Source: Streptomyces xantholiticus (GTDB lineage: Bacteria; Actinomycetota; Actinomycetes; Streptomycetales; Streptomycetaceae). From it: a stretch of 64,000 nt of DNA. The notes beneath the pieces are model-generated. The model did no database searches. It was not told the origin of the DNA and was given only the letters and a program-made list of their open reading frames with translations. The stretch lies in the NCBI RefSeq assembly GCF_014651015.1, contig NZ_BMWB01000001.1, positions 408,137 through 472,136 on the forward strand, written 5' to 3'. Positions 26,073 to 35,002 of this stretch are shown one piece after another (the first letter of the stretch is position 1; every line of letters begins with the position of its first letter). Position numbers and translations under genes: made by a program.

Positions 26073-26856
26073 ATCGTCCACGCCACCGGCAGGGGGCGGC
26101 CATGACAGCGACCGGATACCACCTGTACCCGCCCTTGATCATGCTGCTAGCTTTCTGCCCGCGAACCTGAGAGAAGAGGGTGCGGGACACGGGGTGACGG
26201 GCAACGAGGGGGAGCCGCTCCGGCTGTACAGAAAGGCTCTGAGGTACGCGGAATCGGACCCCGAGGTCTTCCTCGGCACTGCGCGGAGAGCAGCGGAGTC
26301 GATCCTGTTGGACATCGCCATGCGGGAGGCCGTCGGCTCCAAGCCGACGCTCGAGTCCCTGCTGACCGTACTCTCTGCGAAGGGCCTCGTACCTCCCAAG
26401 GTCGTTCTCGCCGTGCGTACGATCCAGAACTACGGCAACTACGGCAGCCACGCGCAGGATTCCTCTGCCGAGGAGATCTCGGCAGAAGACGTCAGACCGT
26501 GCCTCAACGCCCTGACCCAGCTGGCCGTCTGGTACGGGCAGACGAGCAGATCACTCGCCGAAGAGGCTGTCCGGCACGAACTCTCCGATCACCGGCGCAG
26601 TACGGGCACGACACGCCTCGCCGACTCGACCCTCGTCGTGGTGAAGGCGGTGCTGCTGGGCTGCGGCCTGGAGAGGACGCTGGCACAGCGCAACCACCGT
26701 GTGGTGCCGGTGCAGCTCCCCTGGAGCGCCGGCCCTCGCGAGCGGACTCGGAAACGGAGGGAGAAGCAGGTGAAGGCCGGGAAGGCATCTGTACGTTCAC
26801 ATCACTCAGCGTGTGTGGCGGATCACGGCGCCGACCAGTACGTCGGCCGGTACTGA
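26059..26856 (+). CDS. DUF4145/HEPN-like protein
   Basis: This 265-aa protein has a central helical domain of the DUF4145 type (DPEVFLGTARRAAESILLD, then AVRTIQNYGNYGSHAQ). That family is related to HEPN domains. The canonical RNxxxH nuclease motif is not present, so it may be a structural or sensor domain. GTG 26059 overlaps the previous gene by 14 bases, indicating coupling with the two-TM protein. The C-terminal 80 residues are basic and low in complexity and may reflect frame drift after about 26640. It resembles, in fold class only, the N terminus of the NACHT protein 5 kb away. Confidence 0.6.
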   Translation: MTTDESSTPPAGGGHDSDRIPPVPALDHAASFLPANLREEGAGHGVTGNEGEPLRLYRKALRYAESDPEVFLGTARRAAESILLDIAMREAVGSKPTLESLLTVLSAKGLVPPKVVLAVRTIQNYGNYGSHAQDSSAEEISAEDVRPCLNALTQLAVWYGQTSRSLAEEAVRHELSDHRRSTGTTRLADSTLVVVKAVLLGCGLERTLAQRNHRVVPVQLPWSAGPRERTRKRREKQVKAGKASVRSHHSACVADHGADQYVGRY

Positions 26857-27036
26857 GGCGGCCGGTACGGGTACCGCCAGGGCCGGTACCAGGGTGTCCC
26901 GTCGAATACGGCCCGTCCGTAACCTGGTTGCTGATCGGCCACGGCCACAGCCCCGGCCACTCGCCGACGCACCCACCGCCTGCTTTCACCCCTCGAGTCT
27001 GTCCTGGCCAGGCATCGTCACGTAACCTCACGGCCT

Positions 27037-27891
27037 GTGAAGATCGCACGGATGATACGGGGCCGCTCGCGGGAAGCGGCCGCCCTGGAGTGCCTCCATC
27101 AGCTGTGGAAGGAAGGCAAGTACGAGGAGGTCGAGGCCCGGGCCAGAGCGCTCGAGGCGGAAGCGGAATCGGGGCGTCGGCGCAGGCGAGGTAGGGGTAT
27201 CGCTGTGGCGCGGCACGCCAAGGTGCTGGCCACGGCGGCCGCCTGTGCCCACGGGCGCGGGGCACAGGTGCTGACCGAGCTGGAATCTCTGACTGCAGAG
27301 CTGCACGAGATGGCTGGGCCCGGGCGGGTGCTGCTGTTGATGATCCGGAGCAATCACATGCTGGTCCTCAACAGTGAAGGGCGCTGCGGAGAGGCGGAGG
27401 CCGAGGGGCTTGACATACTGCGTGAGCTGACTCGCCTCAAGCATCTGGCACCGGTGTGGCACGTCGAGTTGTGCGTGTTGGACAACCTGGTCGACGCTCT
27501 GTGCGGGCAAGCCCGCTACGAGGAGGCCGAGGCCATCGCCCGGGGGAATCTACCCAGAGCCGAACGGGGCACGATCGCTGCTCTGCACTGCGGCCTGGTG
27601 CGCAGCCTGAATGGGCAGGGGCGGTACGACGAAGCGCTCACCGAGGCGCGCCGGTTTGCCCCACGTTGGGATCGGGGCCTGAGCGGGAGCCTGGGTTTGG
27701 GCACGGCCGTTGCCCTGCATGGTCTGGGGCGCCGGAGCGCTGCGGAGACGGCAGTCCGGGAGGCCCTGACCGACTGCGAGCGGTTTCTGCATCCGGACCA
27801 CCCCCGTATCCGGGAAGCCCGCACGCTGCTGGCCCGCATCACAGCCGACGAACCACCGGCGCCAACAGCTGAAGAGGCCGCACTCGACTGA
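27037..27891 (+). CDS. TPR-repeat protein
   Basis: This 284-aa protein is made of tetratricopeptide-like helical hairpins (EGKYEEVEARARALEAE, QARYEEAEAIARGNL, QGRYDEALTEARRFAP). It has no other domain, signal peptide or membrane segment. TAACCT at 27023-27028 sits eight bases before the GTG, so the transcript is probably leaderless. Proteins like this mediate protein-protein contacts and often resemble the C-terminal parts of STAND or SARP regulators; whether this one is a free-standing fragment cannot be told. Tandem hairpins follow the stop. Confidence 0.75.
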   Translation: MKIARMIRGRSREAAALECLHQLWKEGKYEEVEARARALEAEAESGRRRRRGRGIAVARHAKVLATAAACAHGRGAQVLTELESLTAELHEMAGPGRVLLLMIRSNHMLVLNSEGRCGEAEAEGLDILRELTRLKHLAPVWHVELCVLDNLVDALCGQARYEEAEAIARGNLPRAERGTIAALHCGLVRSLNGQGRYDEALTEARRFAPRWDRGLSGSLGLGTAVALHGLGRRSAAETAVREALTDCERFLHPDHPRIREARTLLARITADEPPAPTAEEAALD

Positions 27892-27902
27892 TCATTCCAG
27901 GC

Positions 27903-27940
27903 GAGACCGGCTTCAGCCGGTCTCGGGACCGAAGAGTCCC
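27903..27940 (+). terminator. Tandem hairpins after the TPR gene
   Basis: GAGACCGGCT (27903-27912) and AGCCGGTCTC (27915-27924) form a perfect 10-bp stem. GGGAC/GTCCC immediately after it gives a second, smaller hairpin. Confidence 0.75.
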
Positions 27941-28100
27941 GGTGGCGGTCAGGGCCGGGTTCGTCACCCTCGGGTGCGTACGACGATGGTGGTACGTGAT
28001 TCTCTCGTGCTGATCCTCACGGCCGTGGTGTGGAGGGTGTTCGCACCGGGGCCGTGACGCCGGTGCAACCACACATTCCGGCTCACGCTCCGCCGCGCGG

Positions 28101-28496
28101 CTACGGCTTGCTGCCACCCCGCGGCGACTGCAGGACGACTCGCCCGTACGGGGTCGTCAACACGCCTGCCGTCGCGGCGACGGACAGCCCCAGCGCCAGC
28201 AGCAGGTGCGTCACGGAGTTGTCGCCGAGGACGCGGGCCGTGGCTGTACGCAGCAGTTCCGTCCCGATGAGATGCAGCCCGTCGTGTTTGACGTCCAACG
28301 GGCTGTGCCACCGCCTCGGCCGGCCCGGCGCTCCGTACAGGACCCGGGCGGAGGCAGGGGCGAAGTACGTCGAGCGTGTCGCGGCGTCGGTGCGCCGGCT
28401 GCCCAGCTCGAACGGGAACGGCCCCTCCGCCCACTCGGGTGTTCTCCGGAGCCGTACGGGCAGGACGACGGTCAGCTCCTGCCGCGCACCCGTCAC
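28101..28496 (-). pseudogene. Internally deleted copy of the two-TM protein family
   Basis: The 131 codons match the N-terminal 85 or so residues of the complete protein at 24801 (VVLPVRL, ELGSRRTDAATRSTYF, ARVLYGAPGRPRRWH). They then jump to a single C-terminal hydrophobic segment and tail (HLLLALGLSVAATAG, LTTPYGRVVL). About 280 central residues are absent, though the reading frame stays open from GTG 28496. It lies 26 bases downstream of the cold-shock-like gene, at the end of the NACHT operon. It could be a functional short paralogue rather than a dead gene; the 37.9-kb remnant has the same short C-terminal form. Confidence 0.55.
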
Positions 28497-28522
28497 ATGG
28501 CCCAGTGCCGGCGTGACGGCGG

Positions 28523-28786
28523 TTACCCGTAGTACTCCGAGGGGTCGGGCTGGTCGAGGCGGATCACGAACTCGGCCCGGCCGAAACCGTCGGCGGACAC
28601 ATGGAAGCGAACGCGCTCGCCGGTGCGGATGGTACGGAAGCCCTCGGTCACGATCTGGCGGTAGTCGAAGGTGTAGTAGCGCTGGTCCTCGTCGTCCTGG
28701 ACGGTGTAGGCGCCGACGGTGCCGTTGAGGCCTCCGCCGCTCGCCCGCCGCTCGACGATCGTTCCGTAGCGCGGCCCGCCGTTCAT
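28523..28786 (-). CDS. Small cold-shock-domain-like protein
   Basis: This 87-aa protein has a C-terminal half resembling the end of a cold-shock domain: YYTFDYRQIVTEGFRTIRTG then ERVRFHVS, compare FVHYSAI...GFRTLxEGQxVxFEV. The preceding GTIVERR...GTVGAY strands fit a small beta barrel. The aromatic RNP motifs of true CspA are only partly kept. ATG 28786 overlaps the stop of the NACHT gene by four bases (ATGA), so the two are translated together. Nucleic-acid binding is the likely activity (inference from fold). It may be the accessory or sensor part of the HEPN-NACHT system. Confidence 0.65.
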   Translation of the reverse strand: MNGGPRYGTIVERRASGGGLNGTVGAYTVQDDEDQRYYTFDYRQIVTEGFRTIRTGERVRFHVSADGFGRAEFVIRLDQPDPSEYYG

Positions 28787-31461
28787 ACCTCGGCCCTTCC
28801 TGTGCCCGGTGTCTCCGTGAGGTCTTCCACGCAACGGAAGCCGACTGCGTTGCTTGCCCCGCGCTTGCGGTACACGCCCTTGCTGCTGGTCTGCACGGCC
28901 CGCATCGGGTTGTCGTAGCTGCCGCCGCAGATCACCGCTTCGCCCACGTCGCTGAGGCTTGTGGAAGTCCATTCCCAGCAGTTGCCGGCCATGTCGGCCA
29001 CGCCGAACGGCGAGCGGTTGCCTGGCCGCCGGTCGACGGGGGTTACCCACGCCCGCCGCACGGCGTCCTCGGCGAAGTCGCGGTACCAGGCTTGGTACGT
29101 GACGAGCGGCCGTCCCACCCAGACGTCGGCGCAGTTGACGTCCGCCCCGGAAGGGTCGTCGCCCCAGGGGAACAGCCGGCCGTCCGTACCGCGTGCGGCG
29201 GCCTCCCACTCCAGGGCGGTCGGCAGACGTTTGCCTTCGAAGGCGGCGAAGGCGTAGGCGCTCCACCAGTTGACACACACTGCCGGGTAGGAGTCGTAGC
29301 GTGGGTCCTCGTAGTAGTCGGGTTTGCGGAGTCGATCGGTCCAGGGGCGGTGGGTGAGGCCGGCGGGCTGCTCGGGATGGTCCCAGGGTGACGTGCCGTC
29401 GATGTCGAGGGCTTCCAGGAAGCGGCGGTAGCGGGCCACGGTCACGGCGTGCCGGTCGAAGCGCACGGGCCGTTCGACGCGGCGCAGCAGCAGCCGCTCG
29501 GCCGGGCCGACGAGGTAGGTCCCGGCGGGCAGGACGCAGTCGCCGCTCCCGGGCGCTGCCGCAGCGGCGGGAAGGGAGGCCAGGAAGGCCCGCACCTGCT
29601 CGGTGACGAAGGCACCGCCCGGCAGCGCTGCCGCAGCGTCCCGGTGCGCGGGGTCGGCGAGGTACCGGGCGGCGAGCAGTTCCTGGTACGCGCTGTGGAC
29701 GAAGGCGACATGGTCCGCTCCGGCCGGGCGCAGCAGCGGGGCGAGTACACAGGCGTCGAAGTCGAGGCGGCCGTCGGTGAAGGCCGTCGCGCCGAGCCCC
29801 CGGTGCAGGTCGAGCAAGGAGAAGACGGTCCGCTCGGCGAGGAACGCCTGCCCGAACGCTGCGGGCAGTCTCTGCTCGATCTCTCCGGCATCCTGGCCGG
29901 CGAGGGTGCGCGTGATGTGCGCGGCGAGTATGTCGGCGAGCGGACGCCCGCTGGGCAGTTCGAGAGCTGCGGTGAGGCGCTTCTCCAGCGGGGTGGCGTC
30001 CGGCTCAAAAAGACGCACCAGATGGAAGTGCGGGACACGCGCCGGGTCGACGCCGTTGGCGTACATCTGCTCCACCAGTTGCTCGGAGCGGCCCGCGCCG
30101 CTGTCGAGAAGCTGTCGCACCTGGGGCGAGTCGGCGAGGAACGACACCCGTGAGCTCATGACGACCGCGGACTCCGCGGACAGGACGGCCGCGAGGTCGG
30201 CGAAGAGGCGAAGGAAACCGGCGGGGCTCGGCTCGTCCACGCCCTCGTCGACGGCGTCCAGCACACAGAGCGCTGTGCCGGAACGGATCAGATACAGGAA
30301 GAGGTCGTAGGCACGGGCCCGGTCGGCGACCGCCATGGAGGGCGCGAGGAGGCGGGCGGCGTACTCGGGGAAGGGTTCGTCCTTCGGTTTGAGACCGAGG
30401 TCGAAGTAGAACCGGAAGCGGCGGGCCCGTGGGTCGGTGGCCAGGGCGCGGAGCAGGGTGCTCTTGCCGCTGCCGGGGCGCCCCGTGACGAGGACGTTCG
30501 CACTGCCACGCGCGAGGCTGGTCAGCAACGCGCCCGCGTCCCCCGACTCGGTCGTGGCCGACTCGCCCGTGCGCGGATCGATGGACAGTACCGCCGCGGG
30601 CACGGCCGTGCGGGCGGCCGGTGACGTGTCGGGCGCGGTCCTGTCCGTGAGGGCATGCAGATGCGCGTCGAGGTTGACGAGGGTGTCGACGAAGCCGTCG
30701 TAGCGGACGATCCGGAAGTCGTGCCCCAGCATCTCCCGAAGGGCAGCGGAATCTCCGCCGGGCTCGTCCTCCACGATGACGAAGCGGGTGAGCTTCGGCA
30801 GGCGTGTGCGCAGCAGTTCACCGCCGCTGGAGGACAGCACGGCGCCGAGGTCGTCCGCGTCGCGGGAGAGCATCAGCTCCACGTACTCGAGCCGCATTCC
30901 GGACTCGCGGCAGAACAGCTGGTAAACGGTGTCGGGGCTGAGCACGAAGCGCTTGGCCTGGCGGTAGCCGAGGGTGACATACAGCCCGGCGAGGAACTCG
31001 CAGCGGCGGGCTACCTCGGGCGCCATGTCGGGTTCGCCGCCGAGAAGGGCGGCGCTGCCGGTGTCCGTGAACCAGACGAGTACGTCCACGAGTCGGCGGA
31101 CGGCCAGCAGGCCGTCCTCGTCGCTGATGTCGTATCCGTCGTGCGTGGACCGGTTACGGAGCCGCCGGATGTCGTCGAGGGCGTCCATCACCGTGCTGCT
31201 GCGGATGTGCGGACGGCAGCGTTTGACGAGGTCGTTCAGCGCCTTGGTGGACGGATCGCCCTCGATGCCATGGTGCCGCCACAGCTCCTTGAGGAGCTTT
31301 TCGGTGAGCTTGCCGATGAGGGCGACGGCGTTCTCGGGATAGCCGTCGTTGAGCGAACGCAGCGGGCGTTCGAGGTCGAGTCCGAGCCGGTCGGCGATAC
31401 GGGAGTGGTCGTCCAGTTCGCTGCGTAAGCGCCGCAGACGTTCGTCCACCACAGTGCTCAT
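28783..31461 (-). CDS. HEPN-NACHT-FGE/C-lectin STAND protein, putative conflict effector
   Basis: This 892-aa protein has three modules. Residues about 20-140 are helical with RNRSTH (102-107), matching the HEPN RNase motif RNxxxH. Residues about 320-600 form a NACHT-type STAND NTPase with Walker A GRPGSGKS (327-334) and Walker B CVLDAVDE (399-406). Residues about 640-882 are a formylglycine-generating-enzyme/sulfatase-modifying domain (FEGKRLPTALEWEAAARG, FGVADMAGNCWEW, GFRCVED). The FGE catalytic cysteine pair is missing between GGSY and GFRC, so this end probably binds a ligand. Residues 150-270 are an unrecognised linker domain. STAND proteins with this order act in anti-phage or self-killing responses (family knowledge). 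It overlaps both neighbours by four bases. Confidence 0.85.
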   Translation of the reverse strand: MSTVVDERLRRLRSELDDHSRIADRLGLDLERPLRSLNDGYPENAVALIGKLTEKLLKELWRHHGIEGDPSTKALNDLVKRCRPHIRSSTVMDALDDIRRLRNRSTHDGYDISDEDGLLAVRRLVDVLVWFTDTGSAALLGGEPDMAPEVARRCEFLAGLYVTLGYRQAKRFVLSPDTVYQLFCRESGMRLEYVELMLSRDADDLGAVLSSSGGELLRTRLPKLTRFVIVEDEPGGDSAALREMLGHDFRIVRYDGFVDTLVNLDAHLHALTDRTAPDTSPAARTAVPAAVLSIDPRTGESATTESGDAGALLTSLARGSANVLVTGRPGSGKSTLLRALATDPRARRFRFYFDLGLKPKDEPFPEYAARLLAPSMAVADRARAYDLFLYLIRSGTALCVLDAVDEGVDEPSPAGFLRLFADLAAVLSAESAVVMSSRVSFLADSPQVRQLLDSGAGRSEQLVEQMYANGVDPARVPHFHLVRLFEPDATPLEKRLTAALELPSGRPLADILAAHITRTLAGQDAGEIEQRLPAAFGQAFLAERTVFSLLDLHRGLGATAFTDGRLDFDACVLAPLLRPAGADHVAFVHSAYQELLAARYLADPAHRDAAAALPGGAFVTEQVRAFLASLPAAAAAPGSGDCVLPAGTYLVGPAERLLLRRVERPVRFDRHAVTVARYRRFLEALDIDGTSPWDHPEQPAGLTHRPWTDRLRKPDYYEDPRYDSYPAVCVNWWSAYAFAAFEGKRLPTALEWEAAARGTDGRLFPWGDDPSGADVNCADVWVGRPLVTYQAWYRDFAEDAVRRAWVTPVDRRPGNRSPFGVADMAGNCWEWTSTSLSDVGEAVICGGSYDNPMRAVQTSSKGVYRKRGASNAVGFRCVEDLTETPGTGRAEV

Positions 31462-32234
31462 GCCTTTCCACCCCGGCGCTCTGCGAGCACGAAGGCGAAC
31501 CGGTCCGGGAAGACCAGAACGGGCTCGGGGTGAGCGGCACGCATCTCCTCGATGCCCTTCTCGATCTCACTGTCGGTATAGGTGGAGAGCAGGGACATGT
31601 AGCGGGCGCGGACCATGCCGAGGTACTTGTCCTTATCGATACGCAGTTCGTGCTCACCATGGCCGAGTCCGGCATCGAGTCCGGCGGCCCGCAGGTGGCC
31701 GACGATGTCGTTCGGGTCGGGCTGCAGTTCCTCGAACCGGGTGAGCGCGGCCTCGAACAGCGGGTACTGGATCGTGGCCGGCAGCATGACGACCAGCAGC
31801 CTGCCGCCCGGGGCGAGCCGGTCTGCCAGCCCGCGCAGGGTTCGCGCCGGGTCGGGCAGATGGTGGACCGACTCCTTGAGCCACATCGCGTCCAACTGCT
31901 CGTACGGGAGGTCGACGCGGTCCTCCGCGATGTCCTCGGCGGAGGCGACGAGCGGCGTCAGGCCGGGCGGGGGTGGTGAGCCGAGTTGTTCGAGCATCGC
32001 GGCGGAGGGGTCGACGCAGAGGATGGGGTGCTCAGGTCGCAGGGCGGCGGCCACCTCACGGGCGAACAGCCCCGTACCGGAGCCGATGTCGGCGATCCGG
32101 TCGGTGGACGTGAGTCGGAGGGTCTCCGCGATACGGGCCGACATCCAGGGGATGTGATCGGGCCCGTAGACCCAGTGCTCGTCGTACTCGGCGGCAAGCT
32201 CCTCGTAGTGCCCCCGCACATCGCGCTGCTCCAC
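31458..32234 (-). CDS. Class I SAM-dependent methyltransferase of the NACHT operon
   Basis: This 258-aa methyltransferase has motif I IADIGSGTGLFAREVA, the acidic LCVDPSAAML and the post-I region MWLKESVHHLPDPARTL, as in small-molecule or UbiE/Trm9-like enzymes. GTG 32234 is preceded by GAGGGGG. Its stop overlaps the NACHT gene start by four bases (ATGA), making it the first gene of a three-gene operon. Its substrate is unknown. In this setting it may modify a signal, a toxin substrate or a partner protein (inference). No DNA-methyltransferase motif (NPPY or PC) is visible. Confidence 0.85.
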   Translation of the reverse strand: MEQRDVRGHYEELAAEYDEHWVYGPDHIPWMSARIAETLRLTSTDRIADIGSGTGLFAREVAAALRPEHPILCVDPSAAMLEQLGSPPPPGLTPLVASAEDIAEDRVDLPYEQLDAMWLKESVHHLPDPARTLRGLADRLAPGGRLLVVMLPATIQYPLFEAALTRFEELQPDPNDIVGHLRAAGLDAGLGHGEHELRIDKDKYLGMVRARYMSLLSTYTDSEIEKGIEEMRAAHPEPVLVFPDRFAFVLAERRGGKA

Positions 32235-32668
32235 GATCCCCCTCGTGTGTCACCAGTTCTGTTGTACCTACCACGAGCCAGGCTATCGCGCGGTGGCGGA
32301 ACGACAACAGCGCGTAACTTGGGGGGTTGCTTTGAGCTTGGGCAGCGGGACGCGCTGGGACGGGCCCGGCAAGAGATCCAGTGCAGAAGCGAAATCAATG
32401 CACGGCACGACATCGACGATCAGCGCCCACGAGGCCCAGAGCGGTTGCAAGTTCCGGGATCACGTAGATTGCTGTGTTCAGGGGGAGTTGGTGCGGCAGC
32501 GGTACAGGCACGAGACCAGTGATCACCAGGGTGTCTACGTCAGCTGATCACATTGACGTCCCGCGCCTACCGCTCAATCCTCCCCGGATCCCCGATGCCC
32601 TACACGAGGTTCATGCCGTTCTTGCCGGACGTCAGCCGTAGGCTGTTGTCGGAAAACAAGGGGAGACG
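32235..32668. other. Non-coding gap upstream of the NACHT operon
   Basis: This 434-base divergent gap presumably contains the promoters of the methyltransferase-NACHT operon (minus) and of the decayed gene at 32669 (plus). Base composition is lower in GC than in flanking genes. I see no convincing ORF, repeat or hairpin. Confidence 0.4.
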
Positions 32669-33990
32669 ATGACTGACGACCGCAAGGCAATCGTTCCGGT
32701 GTGGACGCTGGCGACCGGTGACGTCCGGGTGCCCGCATTGGCCGGAGACGGGCCGATTACGGCTGAGCGCTTGGCTGAACTGCGCGGTGTGCTTGCCGGC
32801 CTGGCCGACAAGCCGATTGCCACACTTGAGGTACATCCGCTGCCCGGCAAGCTCGACCGCAGCCGAGGTATTCCGCTCGATGCCGCGAGTCCCTTGGCGC
32901 AGCACCTGTCGCAGCTCATCACGCAGTCAGCGCGTTCCTCTGCGGCAGCTACGGCGACAGCTGCCGGCGAAGGCCTGTATCGCATGGTGGTTCCGGCGAA
33001 GGTTGCCGCCCAATTCGGTCAGGGCATCGTTCGCCCGATGGCGTCGAAGGCGGCGGCCGGTGGCATCCACGGTGCACTCGTGAACTCAACGGGCATCGCC
33101 GCCAATGCGACGTTCGTGCCAGTCGGTGCAGCGGCAGCAGCAGGCGCAGTCGGTGGAGCCGGTGCAACAGCGGCATCGCGGTCGCCGGCAGTGCGGCGCT
33201 CACCGTGGCCGCGCCTCTCGTGCTCATGGCCGTAGCCGTGGGGGGTGAGCGCGAATGCCGACCAGAAGCGCCAGCAGGCTATCGAGCACATCACAGAACT
33301 ACTGGAGCAGCTGCACGAACAGAAGCTAGATGACGAGCGCAACGAACTCGACGGCTGCCGCGATGCCATTGATAAAGCCACCGCCATTCTGCTCGACCAG
33401 GGCAAGCTCGGTGTCTCGCTAGGACTGGACTCGGCAGTGCATGCCATCGGCAAGGCGCTGGCCGCCGCCGAACGCCGCCTTGCCCAGTGGCAGAGCGCAC
33501 TCGACAAGCTGCCCGACGGCAAGGCTGTCGAGATCGGCACGTTGAGCAAGTCGTTCCCCGGCGTCGACGACCATGGCGGCACGTTCCGCACCCACCTCGA
33601 ACTCGCTGCCTTGACCATCGCGCTGAAGCGGCGGGTCATCGTCCTGCAGGCCGTCGAGCATGCCCAGAGCGACCCTGGCAACTTGTTCGAGAACTTCGCC
33701 CGCGCGCTCAAGGCCGACCAGCAGCGCCTCGACAAACTGGAGTCGACATCGCCGGTGTCCTGGAACGCCTGTCGGCGCTGGAGCTGGCACGCCCGCAGGG
33801 TTTGCGGCCCGTCTTCACGACCGGTGAAGTCGATCGCCTGATGCGCGCGGCAAACCGGATTCACAGGCTGGGCGACGGCGTCATGGTCAACAGCGGCACG
33901 ACAGACGTGGCGATTGAGATTGCCCGCAACAAGGACGGCTCGGTGGTTGTGTTCTCCCTGCGCAGCGCGCGTAGGCGTAGGCGCGCTCGC
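32669..33990 (+). pseudogene. Frameshifted gene for an Ala/Gly-rich membrane-associated protein
   Basis: One original gene is spread over several frames. The start (AAGGGGAGACG then ATG, TLATGDVRVPALAGDG) leaves frame near 33178. A hydrophobic stretch (IAVAGSAALTVAAPLVLM) continues in a second frame until a G6 run near 33240. The frame beginning GTGAGCGCGAATGCC then encodes a helical domain (QQAIEHITELLEQLHEQ). A further change near 33740 leads to DIAGVLERLSALELARPQG and TTDVAIEIARNKDGSVV. Three independent single-base changes make it a pseudogene. The family is unknown to me. GC is lower than in the surroundings, so the gene was probably acquired. Confidence 0.75.
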
Positions 33991-34356
33991 ACTCACTGGC
34001 GAGTGGTGCAGGGTTGCCCGAAACCTCGAACGCGGTTATGGCTCCGCGACTTCGTGAGTGATGTTTCCCCAAGGATTTCCTTGACGACTTCCCTGGATAT
34101 GAGCGTCATCCTGACACTTGACGCTGCGGGTGCGCCGGGTTGGGGTGCGGCCGTCAGGTGACGGCCGGGAGTGTGGTGAGCCGCTGCCGGCAACCACAAA
34201 TTGGGCGCCACCGGTCAGGGGTGGTCTCAACGGGACGGGGTCACCTCGACCTTGAACCGGGCGCGTCCAAGAGCGTCGGCGAACTCCAGGGCTCCCGGCT
34301 GGATGTCGGGCACCATCAGAGAACGCCGACCGGTTGTCGCCTGCCGGTCGATCGCC
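33991..34356. other. Gap without recognisable gene
   Basis: 366 bases between the decayed gene and the next CDS. Short open frames exist on both strands but show no family resemblance, ribosome binding site or consistent codon bias. Confidence 0.35.
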
Positions 34357-34938
34357 ATGGCGGAAGCCGTGCTGAACCAAGGCGACTACCGGTACTACTC
34401 CTTCGACGCCGCACGGTCGGAGACGGAAGAGGTCTTCGCCATGCGGAAAGGCAGCGGAGACGAGTTCGACATCCTGTTCTCGCCCGCCGGCGTGTACGTC
34501 CGCGGCTTCGACCGCGAGTCGCCGATGAGCCCGTACGCCGACGACACGGTCTGGCCGGGCGTGCTGGATGCCGTCCCCCACGTGTTCCGCGAATGCGTCG
34601 ATGAGCCGGCCTTCATGGACGACGACATGCCCAGGGTGACCTTCTGCCTGTGGCGCCAGGCGAGCGACGACCGCTGGCACGCGGGCCGGATCGACTTCGC
34701 TGACGACAGGGACGACCCCGACGGCTCCGGGTGGATGTTCGACCTTCCCGTCGACCCGAGGCCGGAGGCCTTCCAGTCGTTCGCCGAGGACTACTACGAG
34801 TGGCCCGTCGACCTGGACGCCGTGCGCCACATATACGAGCAGCGGCCACTGACGCAAGGCGTGGTGGCTCGGCTGAACCCGGACGCCTCCTTCGCGGACG
34901 TCGTGAAGGAGGCAAAGGACATGGGCTACCCGGTCTGA
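34357..34938 (+). CDS. Hypothetical acidic protein
   Basis: This 193-aa acidic protein contains DYRYYSFDAARSETEEVFAM, FRECVDEPAFMDDDMPRVTF and a C-terminal LDAVRHIYEQRPLTQGVVA. No catalytic or DNA-binding motif, signal peptide or TM segment is visible. ATG 34357 is the likely start; open frame upstream has no family-like sequence. It precedes the PIN toxin-antitoxin pair by 64 bases. Function unknown. Confidence 0.65.
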   Translation: MAEAVLNQGDYRYYSFDAARSETEEVFAMRKGSGDEFDILFSPAGVYVRGFDRESPMSPYADDTVWPGVLDAVPHVFRECVDEPAFMDDDMPRVTFCLWRQASDDRWHAGRIDFADDRDDPDGSGWMFDLPVDPRPEAFQSFAEDYYEWPVDLDAVRHIYEQRPLTQGVVARLNPDASFADVVKEAKDMGYPV

Positions 34939-35002
34939 CGGCGTCAGCGGGTCGCTCCGCCCGAGCTGGCCAGGCGTCCGCCGCCTCGGTATGGTCGATG
35001 GT

